Notes: a model not told the origin generated them from the letters alone. 28,581 nt of DNA from Gemmatimonadota bacterium (GCA_028287225.1 JAQBPZ010000165.1:1-28581); one strand, 5' to 3'. Counted from the first letter of the stretch, positions 7,962 through 16,756 are shown. A program made the numbers and translations.

Positions 7962-8800
7962 GCACGAGCGATCGCCTGATCATCAACGCCGCGATCACCG
8001 GCACGGTCCTCTACAAGTCGTCCACCGCCTTTCTGCCGACGACCGTCGCGGAAATCGTCGACACCGCGCAACGCGTGCGCGACGCGGGCGCGGCGATCGT
8101 GCACCTCCACGCGCGCAACGCCGACGAGAGTCCGTGCTACGATCCGGACGTGTACGGGGAACTGGTCGACGGGGTGCGGCGGACGACGGACCTGCTCGTC
8201 TGCGTATCGCTGTCGGGCCGGTTCGTATCCGACGTCAGCGTCCGTGCGGCCCCGCTCGCCGCGTGCCCGGACTTCGCGAGCCTCACGGTCGGGTCGATGA
8301 ACTTCATCACGCAGGCGAGCGTCAACGAGCCGCAGACGATCCGCGAGCTGGCCGACCGCATCTACGCCGCCGGCGCGGTCCCGGAGCTCGAGATCTTCGA
8401 GGCGGGGTTCGCCAACTACGCGAGCTTCCTCGCCCGGAAGGGCGTGCTGCACGGGCGACACTACGCCAACATCATCCTCGGGTCACTCGGCGCGGCCCCG
8501 CTCGACCCGATCGGGCTGCAGCACATCGTCTCGCTGCTGCCGCCCGGCACGACGTGGTCGGTGGGCGGGCTCGGACAGTTCCAGCTCGACGCGAACGTGC
8601 TCGCGATGGCGACGGGGGGCCACGTCCGCGTCGGACTGGAAGACAACATCTACTTCGACCGTAACCGCACGCAGCTGGCGTCGAACGAGCAGCTCGTCGC
8701 GCGCGTGGCGCAGATCGCGACGGCGATGGGGCGCGAGCCGGCCACGCCGCAGCAGGCGCGGGCGCTGATCTGCGACCCTCCTGAGTTGCTACTCGGGTGA
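7958..8800 (+). CDS. Beta-keto acid cleavage enzyme (BKACE, DUF849)
   Basis: A 280-residue TIM-barrel protein of the family founded by Kce (3-keto-5-aminohexanoate cleavage enzyme). It condenses a beta-keto acid with acetyl-CoA to give acetoacetate and a new acyl-CoA. Family landmarks are INAAITGT at the N-terminus, the Zn-binding HLH (His49, His51), ELEIFEAG near 143-150, and GGHVRVGLEDN with Glu228 (compare Glu230 of Kce). The start is GTG at 7958, 4 nt inside the acyltransferase gene, and the glycosyltransferase begins 19 bp downstream. BKACE genes usually sit with amino-acid, carnitine or betaine catabolism. Here the neighbours are glycan genes and an acyltransferase, so a role in making an acyl-CoA for glycan decoration is possible but only inferred. 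Confidence 0.9.
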   Translation: MSTSDRLIINAAITGTVLYKSSTAFLPTTVAEIVDTAQRVRDAGAAIVHLHARNADESPCYDPDVYGELVDGVRRTTDLLVCVSLSGRFVSDVSVRAAPLAACPDFASLTVGSMNFITQASVNEPQTIRELADRIYAAGAVPELEIFEAGFANYASFLARKGVLHGRHYANIILGSLGAAPLDPIGLQHIVSLLPPGTTWSVGGLGQFQLDANVLAMATGGHVRVGLEDNIYFDRNRTQLASNEQLVARVAQIATAMGREPATPQQARALICDPPELLLG

Positions 8801-8819
8801 CCGCTCAGGGGACTACCGT

Positions 8820-9944
8820 GTGACGCGCGAGCCGCTGCGCATCCTCATCACCAACCAGGAGCTCTGGCCGCTGTCGGGGACCGTGCTCTACGTGCGCGAT
8901 CTCGCGCTGGAGCTGAGGCGGCAGGGGCATGTGCCTGTGGTGTTCAGTCTCACGATCGGCGAGGTGGTACGCGAGCTCCGCGAGGCCGGGGTGCTCGTCA
9001 CCGATCGGCTCCGACACCTGGACCGGCGTCCCGACATCATTCAGGGGCACCATCACGCGCAGACGATGGCGGCCGTACGCAACTGGCCCGACGTGCCGGC
9101 GGTCAGCGTCTGCCACGACCACACATCGCCGCTCGACCGGACGCCGTTCCACCCCCGCATTCGACGGTATGCCGGCGTCAGCCGCGTGTGCGTCGCCCGC
9201 CAGGTCGCCGACGGTGTTCCGTCGTCGAAGACCGGACTTGCGCTGAACTGGGTCGATACGGATCGCTTTCGTGCCCGGGATCCGCTGCCGGCTCGCCCGC
9301 GACGAGCGCTCGTGTTCAGCAACTACGCGCACTCCGGCAACTACCTCCCGGCGGTGCAGCAGGCGTGCGCCGACTGCGGCCTGGCGCTCGACGTCGCGGG
9401 AATATCATCCGGGCAGGCGGCCCTGAGGCCGGAAGCGATCCTCGGCCGGTACGACATCGTGTTCGCAAAGGCGAAGGCGGCCATCGAGGCCATGGCCGTG
9501 GGCGCCGCCGTCGTGTTGTGCGACAGCGCCGGCCTCGGACCGATGGTCTCGTCCGACGCGTTCGACGCGCTTCGTCCCATGAACTTCGGGTTCGAGGCAC
9601 TTGCCGCGCCGATCTCGCCGAGTGGGCTCGTGCAGGAGATTCTCCGCTACGACGCCGTGGACGCCGCGCGCGTTCGTGATCGCGTGCGCGCCGAGGCGTC
9701 GCTGCCCGGCGCGGTGGAGCGCCTCACCGGGCTCTATCGCGACGTGATCGCGGAGCATCGCCGGTCCGGAGTCGACCCGCACGCGTACGAGGAACCGCGT
9801 TCGTTGCGCGAGCAGCTGTACATGCGGATGGAGTGGGCCTGGCTCTCGATGCCGGCCGAGCGGCGCCGCTCGCTCAGGTCACTCGGTGCGATGCGCGTCC
9901 TCCTGCGGGCCTTCAGGCGGACGCTCGCACCGGCGGGCCGTTGA
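8820..9944 (+). CDS. Glycosyltransferase, GT-B fold (GT4-like)
   Basis: A 374-residue protein with the two-lobed layout of GT-B glycosyltransferases. The N-terminal LRILITNQ...SGTVLYVRDLALELRR region matches the nucleotide-sugar enzyme start, including the Gly-containing loop after the first strand. A GHHHAQT segment lies near residue 78. The C-lobe region around residues 218-240 (VFAKAKAAIEAMAVGAAVVLCD) is the place where the donor phosphate-binding glutamate of GT4 proteins sits. It probably transfers a sugar to a lipid-linked or protein acceptor at the inner face of the membrane. It is the last gene of the flippase-acyltransferase-BKACE-GT cluster. Its GTG start follows the BKACE stop by 19 bp; donor and acceptor are unknown. 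Confidence 0.8.
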   Translation: MTREPLRILITNQELWPLSGTVLYVRDLALELRRQGHVPVVFSLTIGEVVRELREAGVLVTDRLRHLDRRPDIIQGHHHAQTMAAVRNWPDVPAVSVCHDHTSPLDRTPFHPRIRRYAGVSRVCVARQVADGVPSSKTGLALNWVDTDRFRARDPLPARPRRALVFSNYAHSGNYLPAVQQACADCGLALDVAGISSGQAALRPEAILGRYDIVFAKAKAAIEAMAVGAAVVLCDSAGLGPMVSSDAFDALRPMNFGFEALAAPISPSGLVQEILRYDAVDAARVRDRVRAEASLPGAVERLTGLYRDVIAEHRRSGVDPHAYEEPRSLREQLYMRMEWAWLSMPAERRRSLRSLGAMRVLLRAFRRTLAPAGR

Positions 9945-10013
9945 GGCGCGCTCGACGACCGCTCGATGCGCACGCGCCGTGCGAGTCGCACGTCACTTCA
10001 TGGCGTCGCGGCG

Positions 10014-10343
10014 TCAGTCGACGATGAACAGTCTCGCGCCGGTCGCCGAGGATGATCGGTGGGAGTCGGTGTGATCGCCGACCTGGTAGCTCATGCCGGG
10101 CCGCAGACGATACGTGCGGCCGTCCGCGAGGTCCGTCTCGAGCTCGCCCGCAAGACAGAGCACCACGTGTCCCTTGTCGCACCAGTGGTCCGCCTGGTAG
10201 CCGGCCGAGTATTCGACCATGCGGACGCGAACGTCCCCGAGCTGGCGCGTACGCCATCGCGCGGTACCGGTCGTGCCCGGGTGCTCGGTCTGCTCCACGG
10301 TGTCCCAATCCGTGGTGTCGAACGGGATGGCGGGAAGGTTCAT
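10014..10343 (-). CDS. DHCW-motif cupin-fold protein
   Basis: A 109-residue single-domain cupin. It carries ADHWCDKGHVV near residues 53-63, the name-giving motif region of 'DHCW motif cupin fold protein' families, then LAGELETDLADG and PGMSYQVGDH, and ends in GARLFIVD, all characteristic of this small family. Metal binding by the His residues is likely from the fold, but the reaction is unknown. The start is ATG at 10343. The gene faces away from the M14 peptidase gene (divergent, about 300 bp between). It is a stand-alone gene on the left strand. Confidence 0.88.
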   Translation of the reverse strand: MNLPAIPFDTTDWDTVEQTEHPGTTGTARWRTRQLGDVRVRMVEYSAGYQADHWCDKGHVVLCLAGELETDLADGRTYRLRPGMSYQVGDHTDSHRSSSATGARLFIVD

Positions 10344-10646
10344 GTACCTGTGTATGAGGGTAGGGGTGCGCCGAAGACCCGGCTCGAGCTGTCGGTCGCG
10401 TCGGTCAGGATTGTCGCGCATGCGCGTCCGTCGCGCGAGCCCCCACCCCGCCGCTCGCCGCCCGGAGGGTTGGTTGCTGCCGGATTGCGACCTCGCTCCT
10501 GCCGGCTTCGCAATGGGCGACACCGCGGGATCCCTGGGCAGCGCGCCTCGTGGCGCCACGGCGACGAGCGGGCGGGCGCTAACGAACTGGCGCTCTGGTG
10601 CGTACTCTGACCGATCCCGTTGCGTCAGACCCTCACCCCCCGCCGT
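10344..10646. other. Divergent intergenic region, no recognised element
   Basis: About 300 bp separate the leftward cupin gene and the rightward peptidase gene. It should carry both promoters. I see no convincing -35/-10 pair, no riboswitch and no RNA gene. The open frames across it are frame shadows of the neighbours. Confidence 0.4.
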
Positions 10647-13600
10647 ATGTCCATCATCCGCCGCGCCTCCGTGCTGCTCGGCCTCGGCCTGATCGGTATC
10701 GCGCCCGTGCTCGTGGCACAGGCCCGCCCCGCACAGGCCATCGATACCGCCTACACGGCGCGCATTCGCCAGTACCTCAGCGATCCGCGCATCTCGACCG
10801 AGCTGGTGGATCACCTGCCTGCGTCGTCGACCGTGCCCACACCGCTCAAGTTCCTCGGGCGCGTCGTCGGCACGCCGGGAGAGCTCACGTACGCGACGGA
10901 TATCCATCGCTACCTCGCCCAGATCGCCAGGACGAGCCCTCGCGCGCGCTACTGGACCATCGGCAAGACGGAGGAAGGGCGCGATATGGTCGTGCTCGCG
11001 ATCGCCGACGAGCAGACCATCAAGCAGCTCGATCAGTACAAGGGGATGCTCAACCGCCTGACCGACCCGCGGAAGACGTCCGAAGCCGAGGCGCAGCGGA
11101 TCCTCCAGACCGCCAAGCCCATCTACTGGATCACGAGCGGCATCCACTCGCCCGAGCGAGGCGGGCCCGAGATGCTGATGGAGCTCGCCTACCGCCTCGC
11201 CGTGGAGGAGACGCCGTTCGTCCAGGAGATCAGGAAGGGCGTCATCACCTTCATCACGCCGGTGCTGGAGGTGGACGGGCGCGAGAAGATGGTGGACACG
11301 TACTACTGGAACAAGAAGTACGCAGGCGGCGAGACGCCACGCGACGCGACCCCCGCGGTGCAGGCGGCGCGGCAGGGCACGCTGCTTCCCCTCATGTACT
11401 GGGGCAAGTACGTGCAGCACGACAACAATCGCGACGGCATGGGGCAGTACCTCGCGCTCACGAAGAACGTGACGGAGACGTGGCTCGAGTGGACGCCGAC
11501 GTTCCTGCACGACCTGCACGAAGCGCAGACATATCTGTACGCCAGCACGGGCACCGGACCGTACAACGAGCAGCTCGACCCGATCACCGTGAACGAGTGG
11601 TGGATGACGGCCGAGAACGACGTCATGGAGATGACGAAGCGGGGCGTGCCCGGGGTGTGGACGTACGGCTTCTATGATGGCTGGGTGCCGAACTACATGT
11701 TCTTCGTCGCCCACGCGCACAACGCCACCGGACGCTTCTACGAAGTGCAGAGCTACGGGCCCGACCCCTACAAGGTGACGCCTCCCGCGACGACGACCAG
11801 CAAGGAGTGGTTCCGTCCCAATCCGCCGCTGGCGAGCATCAACTGGGGCCCGCGCGCGAACACGAACATCCAGGAATCCGCGATCATGTTCTCGCTGAGT
11901 CACGTCGCGAAGAACAAGGCCACCTACCTGGAGAACTACTGGCTCAAGAACCGCCGCTCCGTGGAGAAGGGGCGCTCCGGGCCGGTGTACGGCTGGGTGA
12001 TTCCCGCCGGCCAGCACTCGCGTGCCAACGCTGCCGAAGCCGTGAACGACCTGCGGCGGCAGGGGCTCGAGTTTCATGTGGCGACGTCCGCCTTCACTCT
12101 CGGCCGCGTCGCCGTCCAGCCGGGCGACTGGATCGTGCGCGCCGACCAGCCGTTCCGCACGCTGGCGGACATGTACTTCTCGCTTCAGAACTTCTCGCCG
12201 GCAAATCCAGCGCCGTACGACGACACGGGCTGGACCTTCCCCCTGATGCGCAACCTGACGATCACGGCCGTCACCGACAGCGCACTGCTGAGGGGGCCGA
12301 TGATGCCAGTCACGGCCGACGTCCGCGCGCACAACGTCGTCGCGGGCAGCGGCTCGACGCTGGTGATCGAGAACGCGGGCGACAACGCGCTGGTGACCCT
12401 GCGCTTCCGGCTGCGCGACGTGCCGATGCGCGCGGCCGAGTCGGCATTCGATGCGGCGGGACACCGCTTCGGCGCCGGCGCCTTCATCGTTGCCAACGCC
12501 GACCGCGCGCGGATCGATCCGGTGCTGCAGGAGCTCGGCCTTTCCGCGTGGGCGGTGTCGTCGGCGCCTGCCGTGGCGACGCACGACCTCGACGTCCCGC
12601 GCATCGGCTACGTGCACAGCTGGACGCGTACCCAGGACGAGGGATGGGTCCGGGCGGCGTTCGATCACTACGGCGTGCCGTACGACTACTTCGGCGAGCC
12701 GATGCTGAAGAAGGGCAATCTCCGCGCGAAGTACGACGTCATCGTGTATCCGCACGGCGGCACCGGCTACACCACGCCGCGTCCGGATACCGGCGCAGCC
12801 GCGATCGCGGCAGCGGCGGCGGCAAAGCCGATCCCCTACCAGCGCACCGCCGAGTTCCGGGCCATCGGCTTTCCCGATTCCACCGATGACATTCGGGGCG
12901 GCGTGGGCGCCGATGGCATGAAGGCGCTGTACGAGTTCGTGCGGCAGGGCGGAACGCTCATCACGGAAGGCGGCACGGCGGCCATCCTGCCGTCGCTCGG
13001 CCTCACCCCTGGCGTGCGTGAGGAAACGCCCGCCGCCCTGTTCGCGCGCGGGTCGATCCTCCGCGCCAACGTGAGCGATGCGGCGAGCCCGCTCGTGTAC
13101 GGCTACGCGAACGCGGAGGTGCCGGTGTACTTCTCCACGGCGCCGGTTCTCAACGCTGGCGCGGGCGCGCCGGCGGCAGAGGTGGCAGCAGCCGATCGTC
13201 CGGCGGGCGCCGGTGCCGGTCCTGGTCAGGGCGAGGGTGCTGCTGCGGTCGCGGGTCGCAACGCTGCACGTCCACAGGGGCAGAACGTGACCCCGATGGC
13301 GAACCCGCTGCGGCTCTCTCCGTGGGATCCGAACCACACGGGAGTTCCGTATGGCGCCATGCCGAAGTCGGCTGGTGATTCCACCCCCGCCCGCGCACCG
13401 GGTGGCGGTGGTGGAGAGGGCGGCGGCTTCGGTGCTGGCGGACGTCGCGCGACGTCGGTGCCCGGCCTGTCGGCCGACGCGAACGCGAGCACGCGTGTGG
13501 TGCTCCAGTTCCCCGACAAGGCGGCCGACATGCTGCTCTCCGGCACGCTCGAAGGTGGTCAGGCGCTCGAGCGCCGCGCCGCCCTGGTGGACGAGCGCAT

Positions 13601-13724
13601 CGGGCAGGGACACGTCGTGATGTTTGCCATCCGTCCATTCTGGCGCTGGCAGTCGCAGGGCACGTACGCCCTGGGATTCAACGCGCTGCTGAACTGGAAC
13701 GATCTGGACGCGGGAAAGAAGTAG
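10647..13724 (+). CDS. Secreted M14-family zinc carboxypeptidase-like protein
   Basis: A large exported metallopeptidase of 1025 residues. A signal peptide occupies roughly residues 1-31 (twin Arg near the start, hydrophobic core, AQA). The M14 catalytic domain follows, with zinc ligands His167 and Glu170 in HSPE and a third His among FLHDLHEA (His288 or His291). The second half contains a segment resembling a glutamine-amidotransferase-like fold (about 650-790, including KYDVIVYPHGG). It is interrupted by a long Gly/Ala/Pro-rich linker at about 838-943, and ends with a domain containing GHVVMFAIRPFWRWQ. The start is taken as the ATG at 10647 because it begins directly before the signal peptide; a TTG at 10620 is the alternative. 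The protein probably degrades peptides or cell-wall-derived material outside the cytoplasm, substrate unknown. A strong hairpin follows at 13857. Confidence 0.88.
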   Translation: MSIIRRASVLLGLGLIGIAPVLVAQARPAQAIDTAYTARIRQYLSDPRISTELVDHLPASSTVPTPLKFLGRVVGTPGELTYATDIHRYLAQIARTSPRARYWTIGKTEEGRDMVVLAIADEQTIKQLDQYKGMLNRLTDPRKTSEAEAQRILQTAKPIYWITSGIHSPERGGPEMLMELAYRLAVEETPFVQEIRKGVITFITPVLEVDGREKMVDTYYWNKKYAGGETPRDATPAVQAARQGTLLPLMYWGKYVQHDNNRDGMGQYLALTKNVTETWLEWTPTFLHDLHEAQTYLYASTGTGPYNEQLDPITVNEWWMTAENDVMEMTKRGVPGVWTYGFYDGWVPNYMFFVAHAHNATGRFYEVQSYGPDPYKVTPPATTTSKEWFRPNPPLASINWGPRANTNIQESAIMFSLSHVAKNKATYLENYWLKNRRSVEKGRSGPVYGWVIPAGQHSRANAAEAVNDLRRQGLEFHVATSAFTLGRVAVQPGDWIVRADQPFRTLADMYFSLQNFSPANPAPYDDTGWTFPLMRNLTITAVTDSALLRGPMMPVTADVRAHNVVAGSGSTLVIENAGDNALVTLRFRLRDVPMRAAESAFDAAGHRFGAGAFIVANADRARIDPVLQELGLSAWAVSSAPAVATHDLDVPRIGYVHSWTRTQDEGWVRAAFDHYGVPYDYFGEPMLKKGNLRAKYDVIVYPHGGTGYTTPRPDTGAAAIAAAAAAKPIPYQRTAEFRAIGFPDSTDDIRGGVGADGMKALYEFVRQGGTLITEGGTAAILPSLGLTPGVREETPAALFARGSILRANVSDAASPLVYGYANAEVPVYFSTAPVLNAGAGAPAAEVAAADRPAGAGAGPGQGEGAAAVAGRNAARPQGQNVTPMANPLRLSPWDPNHTGVPYGAMPKSAGDSTPARAPGGGGGEGGGFGAGGRRATSVPGLSADANASTRVVLQFPDKAADMLLSGTLEGGQALERRAALVDERIGQGHVVMFAIRPFWRWQSQGTYALGFNALLNWNDLDAGKK

Positions 13725-13733
13725 CGCACAAAC

Positions 13734-13770
13734 ACGAACGCCTCGCGTCCAGAACGACGAACGCCTCGCG
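13734..13770. repeat. Short direct repeat, 14 bp x 2
   Basis: ACGAACGCCTCGCG occurs at 13734-13747 and again at 13757-13770, 23 bp apart, directly after the peptidase stop. Its role is unknown; it may be slippage debris. Confidence 0.6.
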
Positions 13771-13856
13771 GTTGGAATCGGCGCGGGCGACGGTGGGTGC
13801 GATCCCGTGCCGCCCCAGCTCACATGCGGCGGCTCATGACAGATCGCGTTTGAAGC

Positions 13857-13895
13857 GAATGCCCCCGGAGAGCACCGGTGCTCTCCGGGGCATTC
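13857..13895. terminator. Terminator-like hairpin between convergent genes
   Basis: GAATGCCCCCGGAGAGCACC pairs with GGTGCTCTCCGGGGCATTC: a 19-bp stem with one bulged base and almost no loop. It lies between the rightward peptidase gene and the leftward lipoprotein gene, so it could stop transcription from both sides. There is no clear T-tract, as is usual in high-GC genomes. Confidence 0.7.
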
Positions 13896-13910
13896 GCTGC
13901 CGCGAGGGCC

Positions 13911-14867
13911 TCAGTGAGACTCCACGATCCTTACCGTTTCAAATCGGACCGGCGATGCGGGGCGGATGGACAGCACGAAAGGGAAATCCCCCAAGTTCTC
14001 GAATGTCGCAGAGAATTTCGTACCAGTTGCCTCGATCTCGCGTGGTTGATCCAATGCCGCGATTTGAAAACGGTTCGCGCTTGTTGGGCTGACGAACAGT
14101 GTGCGTACCGTCGCGCTGCGACCGGTCGTTGGCACCACCACCAGGACGTCCCGGTCGAGCTCCACGCGCCAGCGCGCGAGTGACGGTGACAACGGCCGCT
14201 CCGGGCCGTGTAGGACTGGTATGGCTTCGATTTTGGCGCGGGTCGCCCGCGCGGCCAGATCGACGGTCTGCTCGGGTCCAAGTGGAGCGAAGTCTTGAGT
14301 GCTGGAGGGCCAGACGAATGGCTTGAAGGCATTGCCGCCGAATGATGGCACGATGAGGTCGCTACGCTCGTCCACGCCATAGTCCGTCGCGAGCGCGGAC
14401 ACGCCCATGACCATCACCGGCTCCGCGCCCAACTGCACTGTGACCAGGTAGAACGGGCCATAAAGGCGGGATATGGCTGGGTGAAAGCCCTCATCCGGGA
14501 ACAGGCCGTAGGGAGTCTGCCCGAATTCAACCCGGCGTGAGACTGTCAACGCCGCGAGGTTGATCTGCGCGCCACGCTGTGCTTCCCACGCCTCCCGCAG
14601 GGTTGGTCCGACTGTCTTGATATACGCTGCGGCCAAGTCGCGCGCCTGAGCCGCACTGATGATCGTCTCGCCATTCGGCGACGTTCCCTCGGCGGCGGGA
14701 AACAGCCCGTCCGGCCCGAGCGCCGCTGCTGCGGCGCCGGAAACGTACGGCCGAACGTCCGGGGCGTCGCGAGCCAGGGGATCAACGGGATCGGTGATGC
14801 CGCTGCACGCCACGACCAGAAAGACGCAGACAGGGAGGGGCAAGCGATATACGTACTTCAGGCGCAT
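13911..14867 (-). CDS. Lipoprotein of unknown function
   Basis: A 318-residue protein with a short leader and a lipobox ending LVVAC (Cys21), hence probably lipid-anchored outside the inner membrane. I recognise no domain. The mature part has an alanine-rich helix (about 70-90), then mainly beta-type sequence with conserved-looking aromatic and Pro/Gly turns. The last 70 residues (FVSPTSANRFQIAALDQ onward) read like an Ig-like or beta-sandwich end. Base composition is somewhat lower in GC than the upstream peptidase gene, and it borders a patch of transposon remains, so recent acquisition is possible. It converges on the peptidase gene across the hairpin at 13857. Confidence 0.65.
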   Translation of the reverse strand: MRLKYVYRLPLPVCVFLVVACSGITDPVDPLARDAPDVRPYVSGAAAAALGPDGLFPAAEGTSPNGETIISAAQARDLAAAYIKTVGPTLREAWEAQRGAQINLAALTVSRRVEFGQTPYGLFPDEGFHPAISRLYGPFYLVTVQLGAEPVMVMGVSALATDYGVDERSDLIVPSFGGNAFKPFVWPSSTQDFAPLGPEQTVDLAARATRAKIEAIPVLHGPERPLSPSLARWRVELDRDVLVVVPTTGRSATVRTLFVSPTSANRFQIAALDQPREIEATGTKFSATFENLGDFPFVLSIRPASPVRFETVRIVESH

Positions 14868-15214
14868 TCTGGGATCACCTAGCCGTGCGACAAGCCATCA
14901 CGTCTTCGGCAGAGTAGGGTTGTACAAGCAGCCGGCATCGACCGTGAAGCAACTCGCCGTCTCCTCGCGATCCAATGGATTAAAGGAAGATGGACGAGGC
15001 ACCACAGTAACAGTTCTTGGCACTTCGCGCGATGGCGAACGCCCACGGACAATTCGCGTCGAGACGGTGTTGGGTCCCAGGTCCAATTAAGGTGGCGCGC
15101 CGATTGGTATGTCTTGCTGATGCTGAAAGTTTCCTAATACTGCTAAGGCGAGCACTCTCCTCTATCGTCGGCACGCGGACTGCCGCTCCGCCCGACAGGG
15201 GTTGCCGCCCGTGG
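14868..15214. other. Low-GC gap with no confident gene
   Basis: About 350 bp with lower GC between the lipoprotein start and the IS3 remnant. A leftward open frame of 62 codons (14898-15086, TTG start directly after a stop) exists but has no start signal or recognisable motif. It may be the tail of a gene destroyed when the IS element was truncated. Confidence 0.35.
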
Positions 15215-15717
15215 AACTCCCGCGCCGCCCGGACGCGGCGCGTGGCCAGATCGAGCTGCACCGCCAGGTAGAGCCACCCCTCCCGTGTCGGCACGTAGCT
15301 CATGTCCCCGACCCAGGCGCGGTCCGGCGTCGGGTGCTGCAGCAGATCGAACCGGCGCGCGAGCAGGTTGGGCGCGACGGGCTCGCTGTGGTCGCTGTCC
15401 GTCGTCACGACATAGCGACGCGGACCGCGCGCCACGAGGCCATCCTCGCGCATGAGCCGCGCGACCCGCTTCTCGCTGGTCACCACGCCGACGGCGGCAA
15501 GCTCCGCATGTACGCGCGGCGCGCCATATCGTCCGCGGCTCGTCGCATGTACGGTGCGGACCTCGACCCGCAACCGCTCGTCGGCGCAGGCGTGGGCGCT
15601 CGCGGGCCGCTGGCGCGACGCGTAGTAGCCGCCGACGCTGACGCCGAGCGCCTGGCACATGAACCGAACCGGGAAGCGGCCCCGGTCCGCCGTGATCGCG
15701 ACGTACTTGTCGCTCAT
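15214..15717 (-). pseudogene. IS3 orfB (DDE transposase), 3'-truncated
   Basis: Starting at the ATG at 15717, the frame reads as an IS3 OrfB N-terminal half: RGRFPVRFMCQALGVSVGGYYA, then the HTH-like RYGAPRVHAEL region with KRVARLMREDGL. The first catalytic Asp region WVGDMSYV and LYLAVQLDLATRRV follow. After that the family sequence stops; the frame stays open to about 14980 but encodes nothing recognisable. The second Asp and the Glu of the active site are absent, so no functional transposase can be made. Confidence 0.8.
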
Positions 15718-16039
15718 CGCGACTCCCTCGCGAAGTACGCCGCCGCGGATTTTAAAAAGGCGATCTCCTGCTGCGCGCGGGCCAGCTCGTGCTTGAGCCG
15801 CCGCATCTCGTCCTCCTCGCTCGGCAGCCGACCCTGGTCCGGAAACACGTCCGCCGGGCCGCCCCGGCCCACTCATCGCGCTGGCGCTTCCACGCCCGCA
15901 GCATGTCGGGCCGCACGTCCAGTTCCCGGCCGACCTGCGTCAGGCTCACCCCCTGCGCCCGGCGCTCTTCCATGCGGCGCACGGCCTCGAGCTTGAATTC
16001 CGCACAAAAGAACCGCCGCCCGTCGCTCAGCTTGCCCAT
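15714..16039 (-). pseudogene. IS3 orfA (HTH transposase subunit), frameshifted
   Basis: The start is ATG at 16039 with GGAGG nine bases upstream. The first 50 codons read as a typical IS3 OrfA: FCAEFKLEAVRRMEE, then GVSLTQVGRELDVRPDMLRAWKRQ, the HTH. Shortly after, in a GC-rich run near 15860-15875, the frame is lost. The expected continuation (PADVFPDQGRLPSEEDEM, then RRLKHELARAQQEIAFLK and AAAYFARESR) is found in another frame and ends at the stop overlapping orfB. The distance from start to stop is 326 nt, not a multiple of three, which agrees with a one-base loss or two-base gain. Confidence 0.8.
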
Positions 16040-16279
16040 CGGGACACCTCCACCCCGAAGCTTAATCGGGGTAATCTGGGCGTCCATCAAACTGGGTGAA
16101 GCTCACCGACACCAGCTTGAGGAGGGCCCGTCGACATGGCAGAAGTCGCATTCGCGATGAGGTCGGGACGCGGCAGCGGCCGTTAAGTAGTCGCGACGCA
16201 AGGTACATCACCGGATGGCGCATCGGGAGCAGTTGACGCAGGAATGGGGGAATCGAGGCACTGGAAGCGCCGGCGGATC

Positions 16280-16540
16280 AACATGAGTCACGAAGGCGAA
16301 GCAGTGGATCACCACGTTCTCCTGGCGTGGCGCGCCCTTCGTCGCCCTCTTCAGCCACTCGATGCAGTGCGCGAGGACGTGTCGTCGCGGGCGCGCCACG
16401 CGGTCGAAGCTCGGCTTCCGGGCCGGGGCAGTTCGCCCTCTGCTTGCGCTGGTCCTCGCGCTTTGAGGACGGCACGCGCGTGGCGGCGACGGAGCCGGCG
16501 ACGGATGTGGGGGTAGCTGAAGCCCTTCCCCTCGGCGAGT
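16280..16540 (-). pseudogene. Decayed C-terminal piece of an IS5-family-like DDE transposase
   Basis: Reading leftward and switching frames, the pieces line up as the end of an IS5-type transposase. GKGFSYPHIRRRLRRRH (about 16540-16490) is followed by KREDQRKQRANCPG in a second frame. RKPSFDRVARPRRHV, then EHCI-like AHCIEWLKR, and ENVVIHCFAFVTH follow in a third frame. The order and spacing match the known tail (PxRxDQR, then FD, RRNVVER, NRLKxxRxxATRYEK and the final helix). At least two frameshifts and lost residues make this a relic. The assignment rests on remembered family patterns, not on a search. Confidence 0.5.
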
Positions 16541-16756
16541 ACGCGCGGGCGCCGGCGGCGGCGAGCGCCGCCGCGCCGCGAGATGCGAGCGCCGTTGTGC
16601 GCTTTCACTCCGGCTCGCAGACATGGCTATGCGCGTGAGTGCTATTCCTGCATAATGCGTCGTGTGCGCATCAGTCCAGCAACAGGGTGGATGCTCCCTA
16701 TTGATTCCTCAGAAGGTGTTACGCTCAGCAAACAGCGTTCGTGTGATGGGCCTGCC

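Larger units (their letters stand above)
15214..16039 (-). mobile_element. Truncated IS3-family insertion sequence
   Basis: Two overlapping leftward frames have the IS3 layout: orfA (HTH protein) then orfB (DDE integrase), with the orfA stop overlapping the orfB start as ATGA and a T5A4 run just upstream that could act as a slippery site. The element is dead. orfA carries a frameshift, and orfB loses recognisable homology at about 15232, before the second Asp and the Glu of the DDE triad. The left end of the IS is therefore missing. No terminal inverted repeat could be assigned at the right end. Confidence 0.85.

Noticed and set aside
10014..13823. A 1269-codon leftward open frame opposite the M14 peptidase
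   Set aside because: Only its last 109 codons (the DHCW cupin) are real; the rest is an antisense shadow of the peptidase gene, rich in Arg/His/Val as such shadows are.
14898..15086. A 62-codon leftward ORF upstream of the lipoprotein gene
   Set aside because: It starts with TTG directly after a stop, has no ribosome-binding site, and lies in the debris beside the truncated IS; mentioned only as part of the gap.
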